This document shows positions 37,700 through 51,901 of a stretch of DNA of 64,000 nucleotides, piece by piece. Source of the stretch: Solanum dulcamara (taxonomy: Eukaryota > Streptophyta > Magnoliopsida > Solanales > Solanaceae). The DNA lies in NCBI RefSeq assembly GCF_947179165.1, contig NC_077243.1:34162001-34226000 (forward strand). Reading direction: 5' to 3'. Every line of letters starts with the position of its first letter. Position 1 is the first letter of the stretch. The translations under genes were made by a program, and so were the position numbers. The notes under the pieces are model-generated. The model saw nothing but the letters and a program-made list of their open reading frames with translations, did not search any database and was not told the DNA's origin.

Positions 37700-38130
37700 A
37701 CTAAACTGGAAGGAAATAGGTGGGGTAATTGGCCATCATATCTAGTTCGGCTTCCCAAGTAGCTTTCTCAACTAACTGATTTCTCCAAAGGAATTTTACT
37801 AAAGCAACTTCATTGTTTCTCAACTTATGAACCTGACTATCAAAAATCTCAACTGGACCTCTTTGTAAGAGAGACTCTCCTTTACACCAACATTCTCTAA
37901 TGTCATAACTAAGTCGGATCACCAATGCACTTCAATATCAAAGAAACATGAAATACTGGTGCATTTATTCTAGTTCTGCGGGCAAATCAATCTCATAATC
38001 CACCTTTCAAAAATGCCTCAGAATCATGTATGGTCCTACATATCGGGAACTATACTTTTCTTTCTTACTAAACCTCACGTTTGTGTAGGTCACTTCGTAT
38101 TCAACTGGTCATATCGATCCTTTAAATTAA
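37700..38130 (-). pseudogene. E4 integrase tail and chromodomain fragment
   Basis: On the minus strand, 38130-37930 holds a decayed integrase C-terminal module (SSRYVGPYMILR; YEIDLPAEL). 37925-37700 continues with SQVHKLRNNEVALVKFLW and EKATWEAELDMMANYPTYF, a Tekay-type chromodomain. The frame ends near 37701 and the LTR starts 265 bases further left. Everything upstream of the integrase tail is absent. It is a relic of a minus-strand chromovirus. Confidence 0.85.
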
Positions 38131-38448
38131 TCCATAATTTAATCGAATCTTTCACAGTTAAATATTCAATTTTTAGTCCTCATTAAGATGACGACAAAGA
38201 AAAATCATGACTTTTGCTTTATCTTGATTTGATGCTTTATTTTCTTGTTAATAATATTTCTAAGACCTATATTGTCAAGGTGAATTTAAGCATCAAAGAT
38301 CCATGGAAAATAATTATTTCTGATAATGTAAAGTGCCACAAAATCAAACTCTGATAAATTTGACAAGATGAAAACTAAAGAAAAAGAATGAATTAGAAAC
38401 AACGAAGATAACTAAGACTAAATTTCTGAAGCAAATAAATTTAAGTAG
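38131..38448. other. AT-rich spacer, no gene seen
   Basis: Non-coding sequence between the E4 relic and the E3 target duplication. It appears to continue after E3 at 47960, so it is the local insertion site of E3. Confidence 0.5.
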
Positions 38449-38453
38449 ATCCT

Positions 38454-40694
38454 TGTCACGACCCAAAAATCGAGGTCATGATGACACACATCTCAAACCT
38501 CAATCTGATGTGTAACCCAAAAAATAAAACTCATACTAGACTTCCAAAGGGGAAAGTGATGCCACAATTTAAATAAAAAGAAAAACAATAAAAAAACAAT
38601 TATCCCAAAATCTGGTGTCATAAGTATAAAGAGCATCTAATACAAGGTTCAAATCTAAAGATACAACATAAGTCTCTGAATGATACAAAAGACTAAAAAA
38701 TAAAGATAGACTAGTGACGATCCGAATTCTGGACCTCACCACTAATATGAGAATACACAATCCCCTAGAATACCAACTTCCACGTGAGGTACCCCGACTA
38801 GTATCTGCATCAAAAAGGGATACAAAATTAGGGGTGAGTACAATTCACATGTACTCAGTAGGTTTTAGCTAACTGAGTATAAGGAATTAATCAAACCTAT
38901 GAAATAAACTAAGGAACGCTTCCACCTGCATACAGAAAAGTCCTACTTCGACATCGGTGTCGCCAGTTTATATATATATAGTGGCGCGAGTAAAGTAAAC
39001 CCATAATAATAGCTCATAATCATAATTAATCAGATAATTCAAGCAGCACAGCTATCAATGCAATTCAATGTAATATGATAATGCAATGATGTAGTAGTAC
39101 GGTAGAATAAAGACTATCGCACAGCCTATCGTATACACCTGCTGAGCTATGCTACCAAGCAGGACCCATGGGGTCTCGAAGACCATATAACCCAATCACA
39201 ATATCTCATTATCCTTGTCACCTCCCCGTAGTCAAGGGATCACAATGCATCCACTACCCTGTTGGAAAACTGCTTTGGACATGGACTCAAGATACAAAGG
39301 TTGGGATCACAATGTATCCACTACCGTGCTGAAAAACTGCCTCGGTCAGGGACTCAAGATACAAAGGTTTAAACGTGTTTCATTTTCTTTCTCAAAAAGA
39401 ATTTCCATATTTCTCAACTTCTCATGTTTCATGATATGATGAATGAGGATGAATGCATCAAAACACACATGGTATGGAAGTAATATTCAAATCATATGTG
39501 GTACAAGGTTCAAAGTTCTCAAAACTTAACCTACACATGATATTCACCCTCAATAAATAGTAATGGGAAGGAAATACTTCCATTTAGATATTCACTCATT
39601 TCTCCATGATATTTCAATACTCAAGCATGCTCAAAACACCCCCAACTCAACCTCTAAGGCGAGCATCACAAGTCAAATAATATACTCAAGCCTCTCTCTT
39701 AGGCAAATCACGAATCACATGCTCTCAAAGCAAATAAGATAACAAATAAGGCCTACACACGGGCTATGTAATACAAATAAACCCCCACATGGCAATACAT
39801 TGATAAATAATCCCCCACACGGGCATCACAATATATATAACATTCTCAACTCATATTATGACCTCATCCCAAAGTCTATAACATATGAATGACTAATTAC
39901 CCCATCTCAGTCTCAAAGAAGGATAGTCAAACCTACCTCAATTGTCGAAACCGCACTCGAACACCTCCACCGAATAAGCAACTCTCGAATTCAATGCCCT
40001 TACTGACAACCCACTATCAACAATAAAACATACACATCACAAGGAGTCCAATGACACCCATATTGATAGGTTTCGAAATCGGGGTAAACTGGTCCAAAAA
40101 TTAATTATTTCCAAAAAAAAGGTCAAATCTGGAAATTTATTGGACAATCACATTCTACTTGTAATAAGGAACTCATTGTTGAAAAAATCATAAAAATAGA
40201 GCTCAAAACGAGTTAGAAATCACCATTTTTCTTAAATTTGAATTAGGGAAGAAACAAAGATTTTTGGAGTTTGAAACTAAAATTTAAGAGTTAAAATCAT
40301 CAAATACTTAATGAAATAAGAAGTTTTTAGGTCAAAAATCACTTACCCAACTGTTTGCCTCAAAAATTTCTTCTCAAATCGCCTCAAAAAGTTCAAGAAC
40401 TCAAATAAATGGTGAACAAAATATTGAAATGGGAAGAAAGAGGCATTTTCTGCCTAAAAAGTTATTATTCACGCATGTTACTGTTCATGCGTGTTACTGT
40501 TCACGCGTGTTGACCACGGTCAACTTACACCACCACCCTTCAAAACATATTTTTAATTCTCAAAACTTATTCGAAACTGTATAAGTATGAACCAATAGTG
40601 CAAATGGATCAAATAACATTCGGGGCACTAAAAAATAGGGGTAAAATGATAATTTCACATAAATTTTTAAAAAATGAACCTCAAAGTCATTACA
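38454..40694 (-). repeat. 3' LTR of E3
   Basis: 2241 bp; the plus-strand text starts TGTCACGACC and ends TCATTACA. It includes a 67-bp tandem duplication (39236-39302 and 39303-39369) shared with the other LTR. It also has a 16-bp unit (TTCACGCATGTTACTG type) present about three times at 40468-40515 but once in the other LTR. Confidence 0.95.
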
Positions 40695-40704
40695 ATATCC
40701 ACCA

Positions 40705-41960
40705 CTAAAAAGGATGTTCGTCCTCAAACATAAGATAAAAGAAAGTACCTGGGATCTCAAAAAGTTGAGGGTACCGAGCCTGCATATCAGACTCTAACTC
40801 CCAAGTCGCCTCCTCAGTAGGTCGATCCTGCCACTACACCTTGACCGAAGCAACCTCCTTGGTCCTGAGTCTACGAAGCCGCCTATATAGAATAACTGTC
40901 GGCTCCTCCTCATTAGTCAAATCTAGACTCAACTCTACGGCATCATAATAAATCACATGAGACTCATCTGGTATGTACTTGCGAAGCATGGAAACATGAA
41001 ACACCGGATGGACAACTGACAATTTAGGAGGTAAGGCCAACTCATATGCCACTCCACCTACTCTCCTCAGGATTTCAAATGGTCCAACAAACCTTAGGCT
41101 AAGCTTGCCCTTCTTTCCGAACCTCATCACACCCTTCATGGGCGATATTTTAAGCCACCTACAATCACCCACCATGAACTCTAAGGGACGAACCCTCCTA
41201 TCAGCATAACTCTTCTAACGACTCTAACCTGTCAATAGTCGACCCTGAATCAAATGTACCCTCTCCATAGCATCCCTAAGTAAGTTAGTATCCAATGCAT
41301 CAACCGCAACAAAATCAAACCATCCAATGGGTGATCGACACCTACGACCATACAATGCCTCAAATGGTGCCATCTGAATGCTAGAGTGATAACTATTATT
41401 ATAGGCAAACTCTGCTATGGTCAAGTGTTGGTCCCATCGGATACCAAAATCAGTCATACAGCCCCTAAGCATATCCTCCAACACCTGAATAGTCTGCTCG
41501 AACTGACCATCAGTTTGGGGATGAAATACTGAACTCATCTCTAGCCGCGTACCCAAACCACGCTGTAATGCCTCCCAAAAGTGAGAGGTGAACACTGAAC
41601 CCCGATCCGACATAATAGAGATAGGTACCACATGCAGCCTAACAATCTCATGAAGATAGATCCTAACTAAATGATCCGCATTATAGCTAGTCTTCACCGA
41701 AAGGAAATGGGCTGATTTGGTCAATTGATCCACAATCACCCAAACAGAGTCATACTTACCCAATGTCATGGGTAGTCCAGACACAAAAAGTCCATAGTAA
41801 TACGCTCCTATTTCTACTCGGGAATGGGCATCCTTTGCATAGGACCACCCAGTTTCTGATGCTCATACTTTATTTGTTGGCAATTTAGACACTTAGCCAC
41901 AAAATCAATAATGTCTCTCTTCATGTCACACCACTAATAGTGTTGTTTCAAGTCATGAAA
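40705..41960 (-). pseudogene. E3 integrase and chromodomain
   Basis: Starting near 41960 is a degraded zinc-binding region. The core at 41784-41224 keeps all three catalytic acidic residues: Asp in VIVDQLTKSAHF, Asp in SDRGSVFTS and Glu in DGQFEQTIQVLE. It also has AYNNSYHSSIQMAPFEALYG. 41175-40834 holds SPMKGVMRFGKKGKLSLRF and a LRRLRTKEVASVKV segment. After one TAG (probably CAG originally) the chromodomain continues with EEATWELESDMQARYP and ends at the TAG at 40705. Its role was to insert the cDNA, with the chromodomain giving chromatin preference. It is broken by stops upstream and a frameshift relative to RNase H. Confidence 0.9.
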
Positions 41961-42026
41961 CATCTTTTCCACTCTCGAGTGAATCGAATATTTGGAACAA
42001 TGAGCCTCCTCTAATATCATACGTAT

Positions 42027-42880
42027 CTATTCACTTACCTTGGGCACACAAATACGACTATTAATCTTCAAAACTCCTTCCAGATCAAGAGAGGATAATT
42101 TTGCTTCACTACTCAACACTTTGTCTCGAATGGCCCTCAACTTGTCATCTTCAAACTGGTGTGTACGAATCTGGTCCATCAAAGTAGACCTAGACTCCAC
42201 AAAGGCCAAAATACCATGATGTGTAGAAATATCAATTCGGACCAACTGTCTAGCCAATGACTGGAACTCCAATGCCAAAGGCCTCTCAACAGCCTTAAGG
42301 AAGGCCAAACTACCCATGCTATATACTTTGCGACTCAAGGCATCCGCTACCACATTAGCTTTGTCTGGATGATAAAATATGGTGATATCATAGTCTTTTA
42401 ATAACTCTAACCACCTATGCTGCCGCATGTTCATATTCGGCTGAGAAAAGATATATTTAATGCTATGGTGGTCAGTATAGACCTCACAATGCACTCCATA
42501 AAGATGATGCCTCCACAACTTCAAAACAAATACCACCACTACTAACTTTATGTCATGGGTAGGATAGTTCTTCTCATGTACCTTCAATTGTCGAGAAGCA
42601 TAAGCTATAACTCTACCTTTTTGCATCAATACACTACCCAATCCGACTCCCTAAGCATCACAAAACACAATAAAGGCCATGACCTCCTTAGGTAAGGCTA
42701 GAACAGGTGCTGAAGTCAATAGTTCCTTGAGCTTTTGAAAGCTCGCCTCACACTCATCAGTCCACTGAAATGCCATGGTCTTTTGAGTTAGCCTAGTCAA
42801 TGGGGGATGCAATAGAAGAGAATCCTTGAACAAACCGATGATAGTAGTCTGCCAACCCAATAAAACTCCAAATCTCAATA
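42027..42880 (-). pseudogene. E3 RNase H
   Basis: 42878-42651 encodes the connection region (LTRLTQKTMAFQWTDECEASF, then ALPKEVMAFIVFCDA). After a TAG, 42641-42027 continues with [37 protein letters not shown] and ADALSRK, typical of plant Ty3-gypsy RNase H. The Asp residues of FCDA and YTDH are present. It removes the RNA strand during reverse transcription. Here it is interrupted by one stop. Confidence 0.9.
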
Positions 42881-44160
42881 ATCAAAGTAGGCCTAACCCA
42901 AGAATGTCATAGACTCAAGCCAAAACTCACATTTGGAGAATTTTGCATACAACTTCTCCTTTCTCAATCTCTGAAGGACTGTCCTCAAGTGCCTAACATG
43001 ATCTGCCTCATTCTTGGAATAAACCAAGATGTCATTAATAAACACGATCACAAACGAGTCCAAATGAGGTCAAAATACCCGGTTTATCAAGTTCATAAAA
43101 GCAGCCGGGACATTAGTCAACCCAAAAGACATAACCACAAACTCATAATACCCATAACGATTCCTGAATATAGTATTTGGGATATCAGATTCCTGAACTC
43201 TCAACTGATGGTAAACCAATCTCAAATCAATCTTTGGGAACACCGATACACCTTGAAGTTGGTCAAATAAATCATCAATACGAGGGAGATGATACTTGTT
43301 CTTGATAGTGACTTTGTCCAACTATCGATAGTCAATACATATTATCATAGTACCATCTTTCTTCTTTACAAATAAAACCGATGCAACCCACGATGATATA
43401 CTAGGTCTAATAAACCCCTTTTTTAATAAATCTTCCAATTATTCTTTAAACTCCTTCAATTCTGTCGGAGCCATCCGATAAGGAGAAATAGAGATGAGTT
43501 TAGTGCCAGGCTCCAAATCAATCATAAAATTAATATCACGGTCAGGAGGAACTCCCAGCAAGTCTGTAGGAAATACATCCATAAACTCTCTCACCACCCT
43601 CGTAGTCTCTATAAGCGATGACTGCGTAGTGAGATCACGTACATAAGCCAAATAAGACAAACAACCCTTATCCATTAAGAGACGAGCATAAATATAAGAT
43701 ATCATTCCCTTAGGATACGAACTCGGATTACCATTCCATACCAAGCTAGGTAACCCAAGATAAGCTAAGGTCACGGTCTTTGCATAACAATCTAATATAG
43801 CATGATAAGGAGATAACTAGTCCATATCTAGTATCATATCAAAATCAAGCATTTCTAATATAATCAAGTCTGCACGAGTCTTTCTACCCAAAAATATCAC
43901 CAAACATCCCTTGTATATTCGATCCACCACTAAAGATTCACCTACCGGGGTAGAAATAGTAATAGGCACATCAAGGGACTCACTCACATAATCAATCCCA
44001 CATTAAAATAAGTTGACACATAAGAATAGGTAGACCCTGGGTCAAATAATACTAAAGCAGAACGATGGCAAACTAGAACAATACCTGTAATAACTGCATC
44101 AGAGGCTTTTGTCGCATATCTACCCTTTATAGCATAGCATAACTGACGGTCACCCTTAGC
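42881..44160 (-). pseudogene. E3 protease and reverse transcriptase
   Basis: The protease motif near 44040 reads DPGSTYSYVS; the expected Ser/Thr after the catalytic Asp is Pro. The protease end and RT start are at 43774-43439, with FPTDLLGVPPDRDINFMIDL. RT continues at 43321-43070 with [33 protein letters not shown] and a conserved [18 protein letters not shown]. The catalytic box just downstream (about 43040) reads FINDILVYS, with the first Asp of the pair changed to Asn. There is a frame change on each side of the RT block. Confidence 0.9.
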
Positions 44161-45531
44161 CTACGAACCACCACGAGTACCACCTCGTGCTCCACCCTTA
44201 GCACCATGGGTGCCACCTCTAGTATTTTGCAAAGAACCCTGAATAGCTGGAGCATCTGTAGAACGAACAACTAGTGCCCCGGGCCGCCTAGTAGAAGGAG
44301 CATATTTGGGGAAATCTTGGGCCTTATGCCCAAACTCATCACACACATAACAACCTGGAGGACCTAAACCCCATGGGGGATAACCAGAAGTGTTAAAATG
44401 GCCTTCGGAGCCCGAAGAACCCTGAATAGCTTCCTGGATCGATCTGCCCTGATAACTATGGGTTTCTGGACCTGAATATTCTCTACTTTTAGAGGAATGA
44501 CCGCTGAACTGACCCTGCTGACGGAACCTCTTGATCTTGCCCTGTCTATCACATCGGATACTCACTATCATCCTGGCATGATCAATAATACTCTGAAATG
44601 TACCACCAGACAGTACAAGAGAGATTGTAGCCTCCTGGAGATAATTGTCAAATCCCTTCACTAGCTTGCGAATCCGCTCGAACTCAGTGGGAATACTCAA
44701 CATAGCATAATGAGATAACTCCTGAAAGCGAGTCTCGTACTCAGATACAGATAGGGAGCCCTACTCTAGTCTTTCAAACTAATCTCTCTGTTGATCACGA
44801 AGGCTATAAGGCACAAATCTCTCAAGGAACATATCAGTAAACTGTTCCTAACTCATCATAGGAGAACCAATAGGTCTACGAGCAAGAACCGACCTCCACC
44901 ACTCCTTGGCTACTCCCGTAAATTAATATGATGTGTAAGCTACTCCATGTACCTCTAAAATGCCTAGGTTGAACAACTTGTCTTGGCACTCAGTCAAAAA
45001 GTCATAGGCTTTCTCTCCGGCTGTACCATTAAACATTGGAGGCTCCAATCGAATAAACCTCTTGAAGATCTTCTGCTCAGCTATCGACATGGAAGCACTA
45101 GCAGAAATTGGCGGAGCTGCAAATCTCAAAGGTGCAATAGAAGGCACTAAAGAAGAACCAGGAGTATGAAATCCTACACTAGGCCTACCAACTATGATAG
45201 GAGAACCTACGCTGCCTGGAAGAATACCCGAGGTAGGAGCACCATCCAGTCTAGCCAATAATCGAACCAGTAGCTCCTGAAGCATCGGAGTACTATCGAG
45301 AACGACAGGAGGTTGGGATGGCCTCTACTCCTCAGTCTTCTACTCCAAGTCATCCTTATGCTCGTACATGGGCTCAAGTGATGGCTCTCTAGCTCGTCCA
45401 CGAGCAGGTGCCGCTCCCCTCGCTCAGCCTCGTCCTCTGACTCCACCACGTCCTTTACCTCACCTACATACTAGGGCTCGAGCAACAGGTGCATCCTCAC
45501 CCTCAGTAATTGTGGCTCTAGTTCTCACCAT
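44161..45531 (-). pseudogene. E3 gag
   Basis: The frame opens MVRTRATITEGED at 45531 and stays in one reading frame to 44161 apart from nonsense codons. It shows a basic Arg/Gly-rich N terminus, LEPPMFNGTAGEKAYDFL near 45030, WWRSV, FLERFVPYSLRD and FQELSHYAML. A zinc knuckle near 44350 reads CYVCDEFGHKAQDF, with the last Cys changed to Phe. An RGGTHGAKGGARGG tail follows. At least four stops match CAG/CAA-to-TAG/TAA or CGA-to-TGA changes. Confidence 0.9.
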
Positions 45532-45723
45532 TTGTGCAGAAGAAATAGATCAGATATATACAACATTCGATATGAATAAATCGCACAAAGGGAATAAAAT
45601 GAAGGAAATATTCCCATTAAGTATTTTGTAGCCTCTTAAAGATAAGTAAGGACGTCTACGTACCGATCCGCAAGACTCTACTAGACACCCTGCTTTTTAA
45701 CTTATGAGACCGGTAAACCTAGT

Positions 45724-45735
45724 GCTCTGATACCA
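45724..45735 (-). other. Primer-binding site of E3
   Basis: On the minus strand this is TGGTATCAGAGC, a perfect initiator-Met tRNA primer site. It lies 3 bases from the 5' LTR end at 45739. Confidence 0.95.
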
Positions 45736-45738
45736 ATT

Positions 45739-47954
45739 TGTCATGACCCAAAAATCGAGGTCATAATGGCACACATCTCAAGACCCAATCTGATGTGTAA
45801 CTCTAAAAATAAAACTCATACTAGACTCCCAAAGGGGAAAGTGATGCCATAATTTAAATAAAAAGAAAAACAATAAAAAATATTTATCCCAAAACCTGGT
45901 GTCATAAGTATAAAGAGCATCTAATACAAGGTTCAAATCTAAAGATACAACATAAGTCTCTGAATGATACAAAAGACTGAAAAATAAAGATAGACTAGTG
46001 ACGATCCGAATTTTGGACCTCACCACTAATCTGAGAATACACAATCCGCTAGAATACCAACTGCCACGTGAGGTACCCCGACTAGTATCTGCATCAAAAA
46101 GGGATACAGAAGTAGGGGTAAGTACAATTCACATATACTCAGTATGTTTTAGCTGACTGAGTATAAGGAATTAATTAAATCTATGAAATAAACTAAGGAA
46201 CGCTTCCACCTGCATACAGAAAAGTCCCACTTTGACATCGGTGCCGCCAGTTTATATATATATATAGTGGCGCGAGTAAAGTAAACCCATAATAACAGCT
46301 CATAATCACAATTAATCAGATAATTCAAGCAGCATAGCTATCAATCTAATGCAATGCAATAAGATGATGCAATGATGTGGTGGTACGGTGGAATCAAGAC
46401 TGTCGCACAGCCTGTCGTATACACCTGCCGAGCTGTGCTACCAAGCAGGACCCATGGGGGTCTCGAAGACCATATAACCCAATCACAATATCTCATTATC
46501 CTTGCTACCTCCCCGTGGTCAAGAGATCATAATGCATCCACTACCCTGTCGAAAAACTTCTTCGGTCATTGACTCAAGATACAAAGGTTGGGATCACAAT
46601 GCATCCACTATTCTACCGGAAAACTGCCTCGATCAGGGACTCAAGATACAAAGGTTTAAACGTGTTTAATTTTCTTTCTCAAAAATTTTTTTCATATTTC
46701 TCAACTTCTCATGTTTCATGATATGATGAATGAGGATGAATGCATCAAAACACATATGGTATGGAAGTAATATTCAAATCATATGTGGTACAAGGTTCAA
46801 AGTTCTCAAAACTTAACCTACACATGATATTCATCCTCAATAAATAGTAATGGGAAGGAAATACTTCCATTTAGATATTCACTCATTTCTCAATGATATT
46901 TTAATACTCAAGCATGCTCAAAACCCCCAACTCAACCCCTCAAGCGGGCATCACAAGTCAAATAATATACTCAAGCCTCTCTCTTAGGCAAATCATGAAT
47001 CACATGCTCTCACAACAAATAAGATAACAAATAAGGCCCCGACACGGGCTATGTAATATAAATAAACCCCCACACGATAACACATTAATAAATAAGCCCT
47101 CACACGGCATCACAATATATATATATATATATAATGTTCTTGACTCATACTAAAACCTCATCCCGAAGTCTATAACATATGAATGACTAATTACCCCATC
47201 TCAGTCTCAAAGAAGGATAGTCAAACCTACCTCAATTGTCGAAACCGCACTCGAACACCTCCACCGAATAAGCAACTCTCGAATTCAATGCCCTTACTGA
47301 CAACCCACTATCAACAATAAAACATACACATCACAAGGAGTCCAATGACACCCATATTGATAGGTTTCGGAACTAGGGGTAAAATGGTCCAAAAATTAAT
47401 TATTTCCAAAAAAGGTCAAATCTGAAAATTTATTGGACAATCACATTCTACTTGTAATAAGGAACTCATGGTTGAAAAACTCATAAAATAGAGCTCAAAA
47501 TGAGTTAGAAATCACCATTTTCCGTAAATTCGAATTAGGGAAGAAACAAAGATTTTTGGAGTTTGAAACTAAAATTTAAGAGTTAAAATCATCAAATACT
47601 TAATGAAAAAGGAAGTTTTTAGGTCAAAAATCACTTACCCAATACTTTGCCTCAAAAATCTCTTCTCAAATTACCTCAAAGAGTTCAAGAACTCAAACAA
47701 ATGGTGAACAAAATATTGAAATGGGAAGAAAGGAGCAATTTTTCCCAAAACATTACTATTCACGCGTGTTGACCACGGTCAACTTACACCACCACCCTTC
47801 AAAATATGTTTTTGACCCTCAAAACCCATTCGGAACTGTATAAGTATGAACCAATAGTGCAAATTAATCAAATAACACTCGGAGGCACTAAAAAATAGGG
47901 GTAAAATGATAATTTCACATAAATTTTTAAAAAATGACCCTCAAAGTCATTACA
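45739..47954 (-). repeat. 5' LTR of E3
   Basis: 2216 bp, closely matching 38454-40694. It carries the 67-bp tandem duplication at 46523-46656, a longer TA run near 47118-47132 and only one copy of the 16-bp TTCACGCGTGTTGACC-type unit. The right end TCATTACA is followed by ATCCT. Confidence 0.95.
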
Positions 47955-47959
47955 ATCCT

Positions 47960-48704
47960 TAAGAAATACTGATTACTAATTAATGTAATCTTAAAAACAA
48001 TAATATATGATACTAAATTTTTTGTGGAAAACTGCAAGATATTAATCTATCATATGTAATTAATATGTTATCTAATTAATTTTAAATCAATTCCAAAAAT
48101 AAAGTCAGCAATAGAAAAATATTTTAAACAATAGTCCTATTGCAAGATACATAAAATTAGTTATAATAACATGAATAAATAAAAAATTAAGTAGTATTAT
48201 AAGATGTTCAAGAAATAAATTGGGGTGACATTATTATTATTATTATTTATATATTATTTAAATATAAGAATGGCCGAAAGAAAATTGTATACATACTATA
48301 GCTAATACAACTCGGTCAATAATAAAAGAGTCAGATATATCAAATATTGATTATCAAGTTAACTAACTGAACATTAAATAGATAAGTAAGATCTAAAATA
48401 TATAAGATAAGTGTATTCAATGAAAATTGAAGTTTCGTGTTAATAATGTGTTATAAAATGAGTATTAACATTAAAATAACAAGAAAGATGGATGAGAAAA
48501 TAATAAGTGTAGTATTATTATTTTTTTACTTGTTCTTGCTTCTCCTATGTTTCAAGAAGAGGGAATATTTATGTACATGTGTATACTTGGGCATTAAGTA
48601 TATTGTATGAATAGCTAGTTTACAACACATAATATAATGTGTGTATATTTATTTTACACATAATGTATATTGCATGTACATATATGTTACAATAACTATA
48701 TTAG
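47960..48704. other. AT-rich spacer, no gene seen
   Basis: About 750 bases of AT-rich sequence with a short (ATT)n at 48232-48249. No coding pattern, terminal repeat or RNA gene is evident. It continues the spacer interrupted by E3. Confidence 0.6.
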
Positions 48705-49259
48705 AATAAATACATCAAATCCATTCTAAACTTGACAGCAAAACTAACTTTAGCACTTTAACTACATAAAGCATTTAAATACCTCCTTAACAACTTTCGA
48801 GTGATTTAAATATCTCTAAGGGGTGATGTGGCAAATTAAGTGTACTCACACTCCTAAAAGCACGTGAAAAAAAAATTGAATTTATAAAATCTCACACATG
48901 AGAATTTTTTATTGACCAATAGATAACTAATATTTTTTCTTGATATATTAATCTTTTAAAAAATATGTAAAATACATTTTTAAAATGGTGGGTCTCTTTT
49001 TTTAATTTTTTTCTTTTTATTTTGTTGTCTTTCCCAATACACATCTTGCTCTATTGAAGCACATTGTGAATAAAAAAAAGAAATAAGTTTAATGATGTGG
49101 TGCTAACATGACTATATTGTGACACTTACATGACTGTGATATGATAGGTGAAATCTAGAGTGACATTTAATTCACTTGAAATTTGTTAGGGAGATATTTA
49201 AAGTGATAGAGTAAGTTTTATTGTTAAGAAGGTAAAAGGAATTTGATGTATTTTCTCAA
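48705..49259. mobile_element. MITE upstream of the SDR gene
   Basis: The ends are inverted repeats over roughly 100 bases: the left AATAAATACATCAAATCC pairs with the right end read as TTGAGAAAATACATCAAATT. Both continue through a similar CTTTAA(A/C)TA...CTCC(T)TAACAA block. TATATTAG flanks both ends (48697-48704 and 49260-49267), and a ninth base differs. The 555-bp interior is non-coding. Size, long inverted ends and an 8-9-bp duplication suggest a Mutator- or hAT-type non-autonomous element. It ends about 160 bases from the putative TATA box of the gene. Confidence 0.65.
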
Positions 49260-49339
49260 TATATTAGGTGTAAATTTATGTTACTAACCTAAAATGCATT
49301 TATTTGAACATTTATTTTATAATACATTCATGAAATACT

Positions 49340-49399
49340 CTTATTTTTATTTTCCACATTTGGACAATAAAGCATTCTTATTTTTATTTTCCACATCCG
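49340..49399. repeat. Short direct repeat in gene promoter
   Basis: CTTATTTTTATTTTCCACAT occurs at 49340 and again at 49377, 37 bases apart, just upstream of the putative TATA box. It may be a local duplication. Confidence 0.75.
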
Positions 49400-49416
49400 A
49401 ACCGGCATTTGAGCTT

Positions 49417-49425
49417 TTATATACA
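49417..49425 (+). promoter_or_regulatory. Putative TATA box of SDR gene
   Basis: TTATATACA lies 92-100 bases upstream of the ATG at 49517, a usual distance for a short plant 5' leader. No other TATA-like element is better placed. Inferred. Confidence 0.5.
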
Positions 49426-49516
49426 CAGATAAGAGTCATCACCGATTAATCAAATTTCAAAAATACTCCAAGATCGGGAACCCCCTTCTTTTGAAGTTAA
49501 AAATTTCCGTATTTCA

Positions 49517-51857
<2,341 letters not shown>

Positions 51858-51895
51858 TCTGTATTCTCATCTACAGATGGTAGCCGACCGTCATG

Positions 51896-51901
51896 AATAA
51901 A
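51896..51901 (+). terminator. Putative polyadenylation signal
   Basis: AATAAA lies 38 bases after the stop codon and is followed by T-rich sequence. It is close to the stop but plausible as a plant near-upstream element; others may exist further on. Confidence 0.4.

Larger units (their letters stand above)
38454..47954 (-). mobile_element. E3: nearly complete Tekay/Del chromovirus
   Basis: A 9501-bp minus-strand Ty3-gypsy element with two ~2.2-kb LTRs, a perfect PBS, a polypurine-like tract and gag-pol in canonical order. A perfect 5-bp target duplication ATCCT flanks it at 38449-38453 and 47955-47959. The coding region (45531-40705) has point nonsense codons plus three frame changes, so it is inactive. 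A rough hand comparison of the first ~300 LTR bases gives about 5% difference, making it the youngest full element here. Confidence 0.95.

Noticed and set aside
45368..45631. Plus-strand 87-codon Pro/Arg/Ala-rich frame
   Set aside because: It is the antisense of the Gly/Arg-rich start of E3 gag.
3614..47954. Integrated plant pararetrovirus
   Set aside because: Polymerase remnants have integrase and chromodomain, long LTRs and tRNA primer sites of Ty3-gypsy elements; no movement or coat protein motifs are seen.
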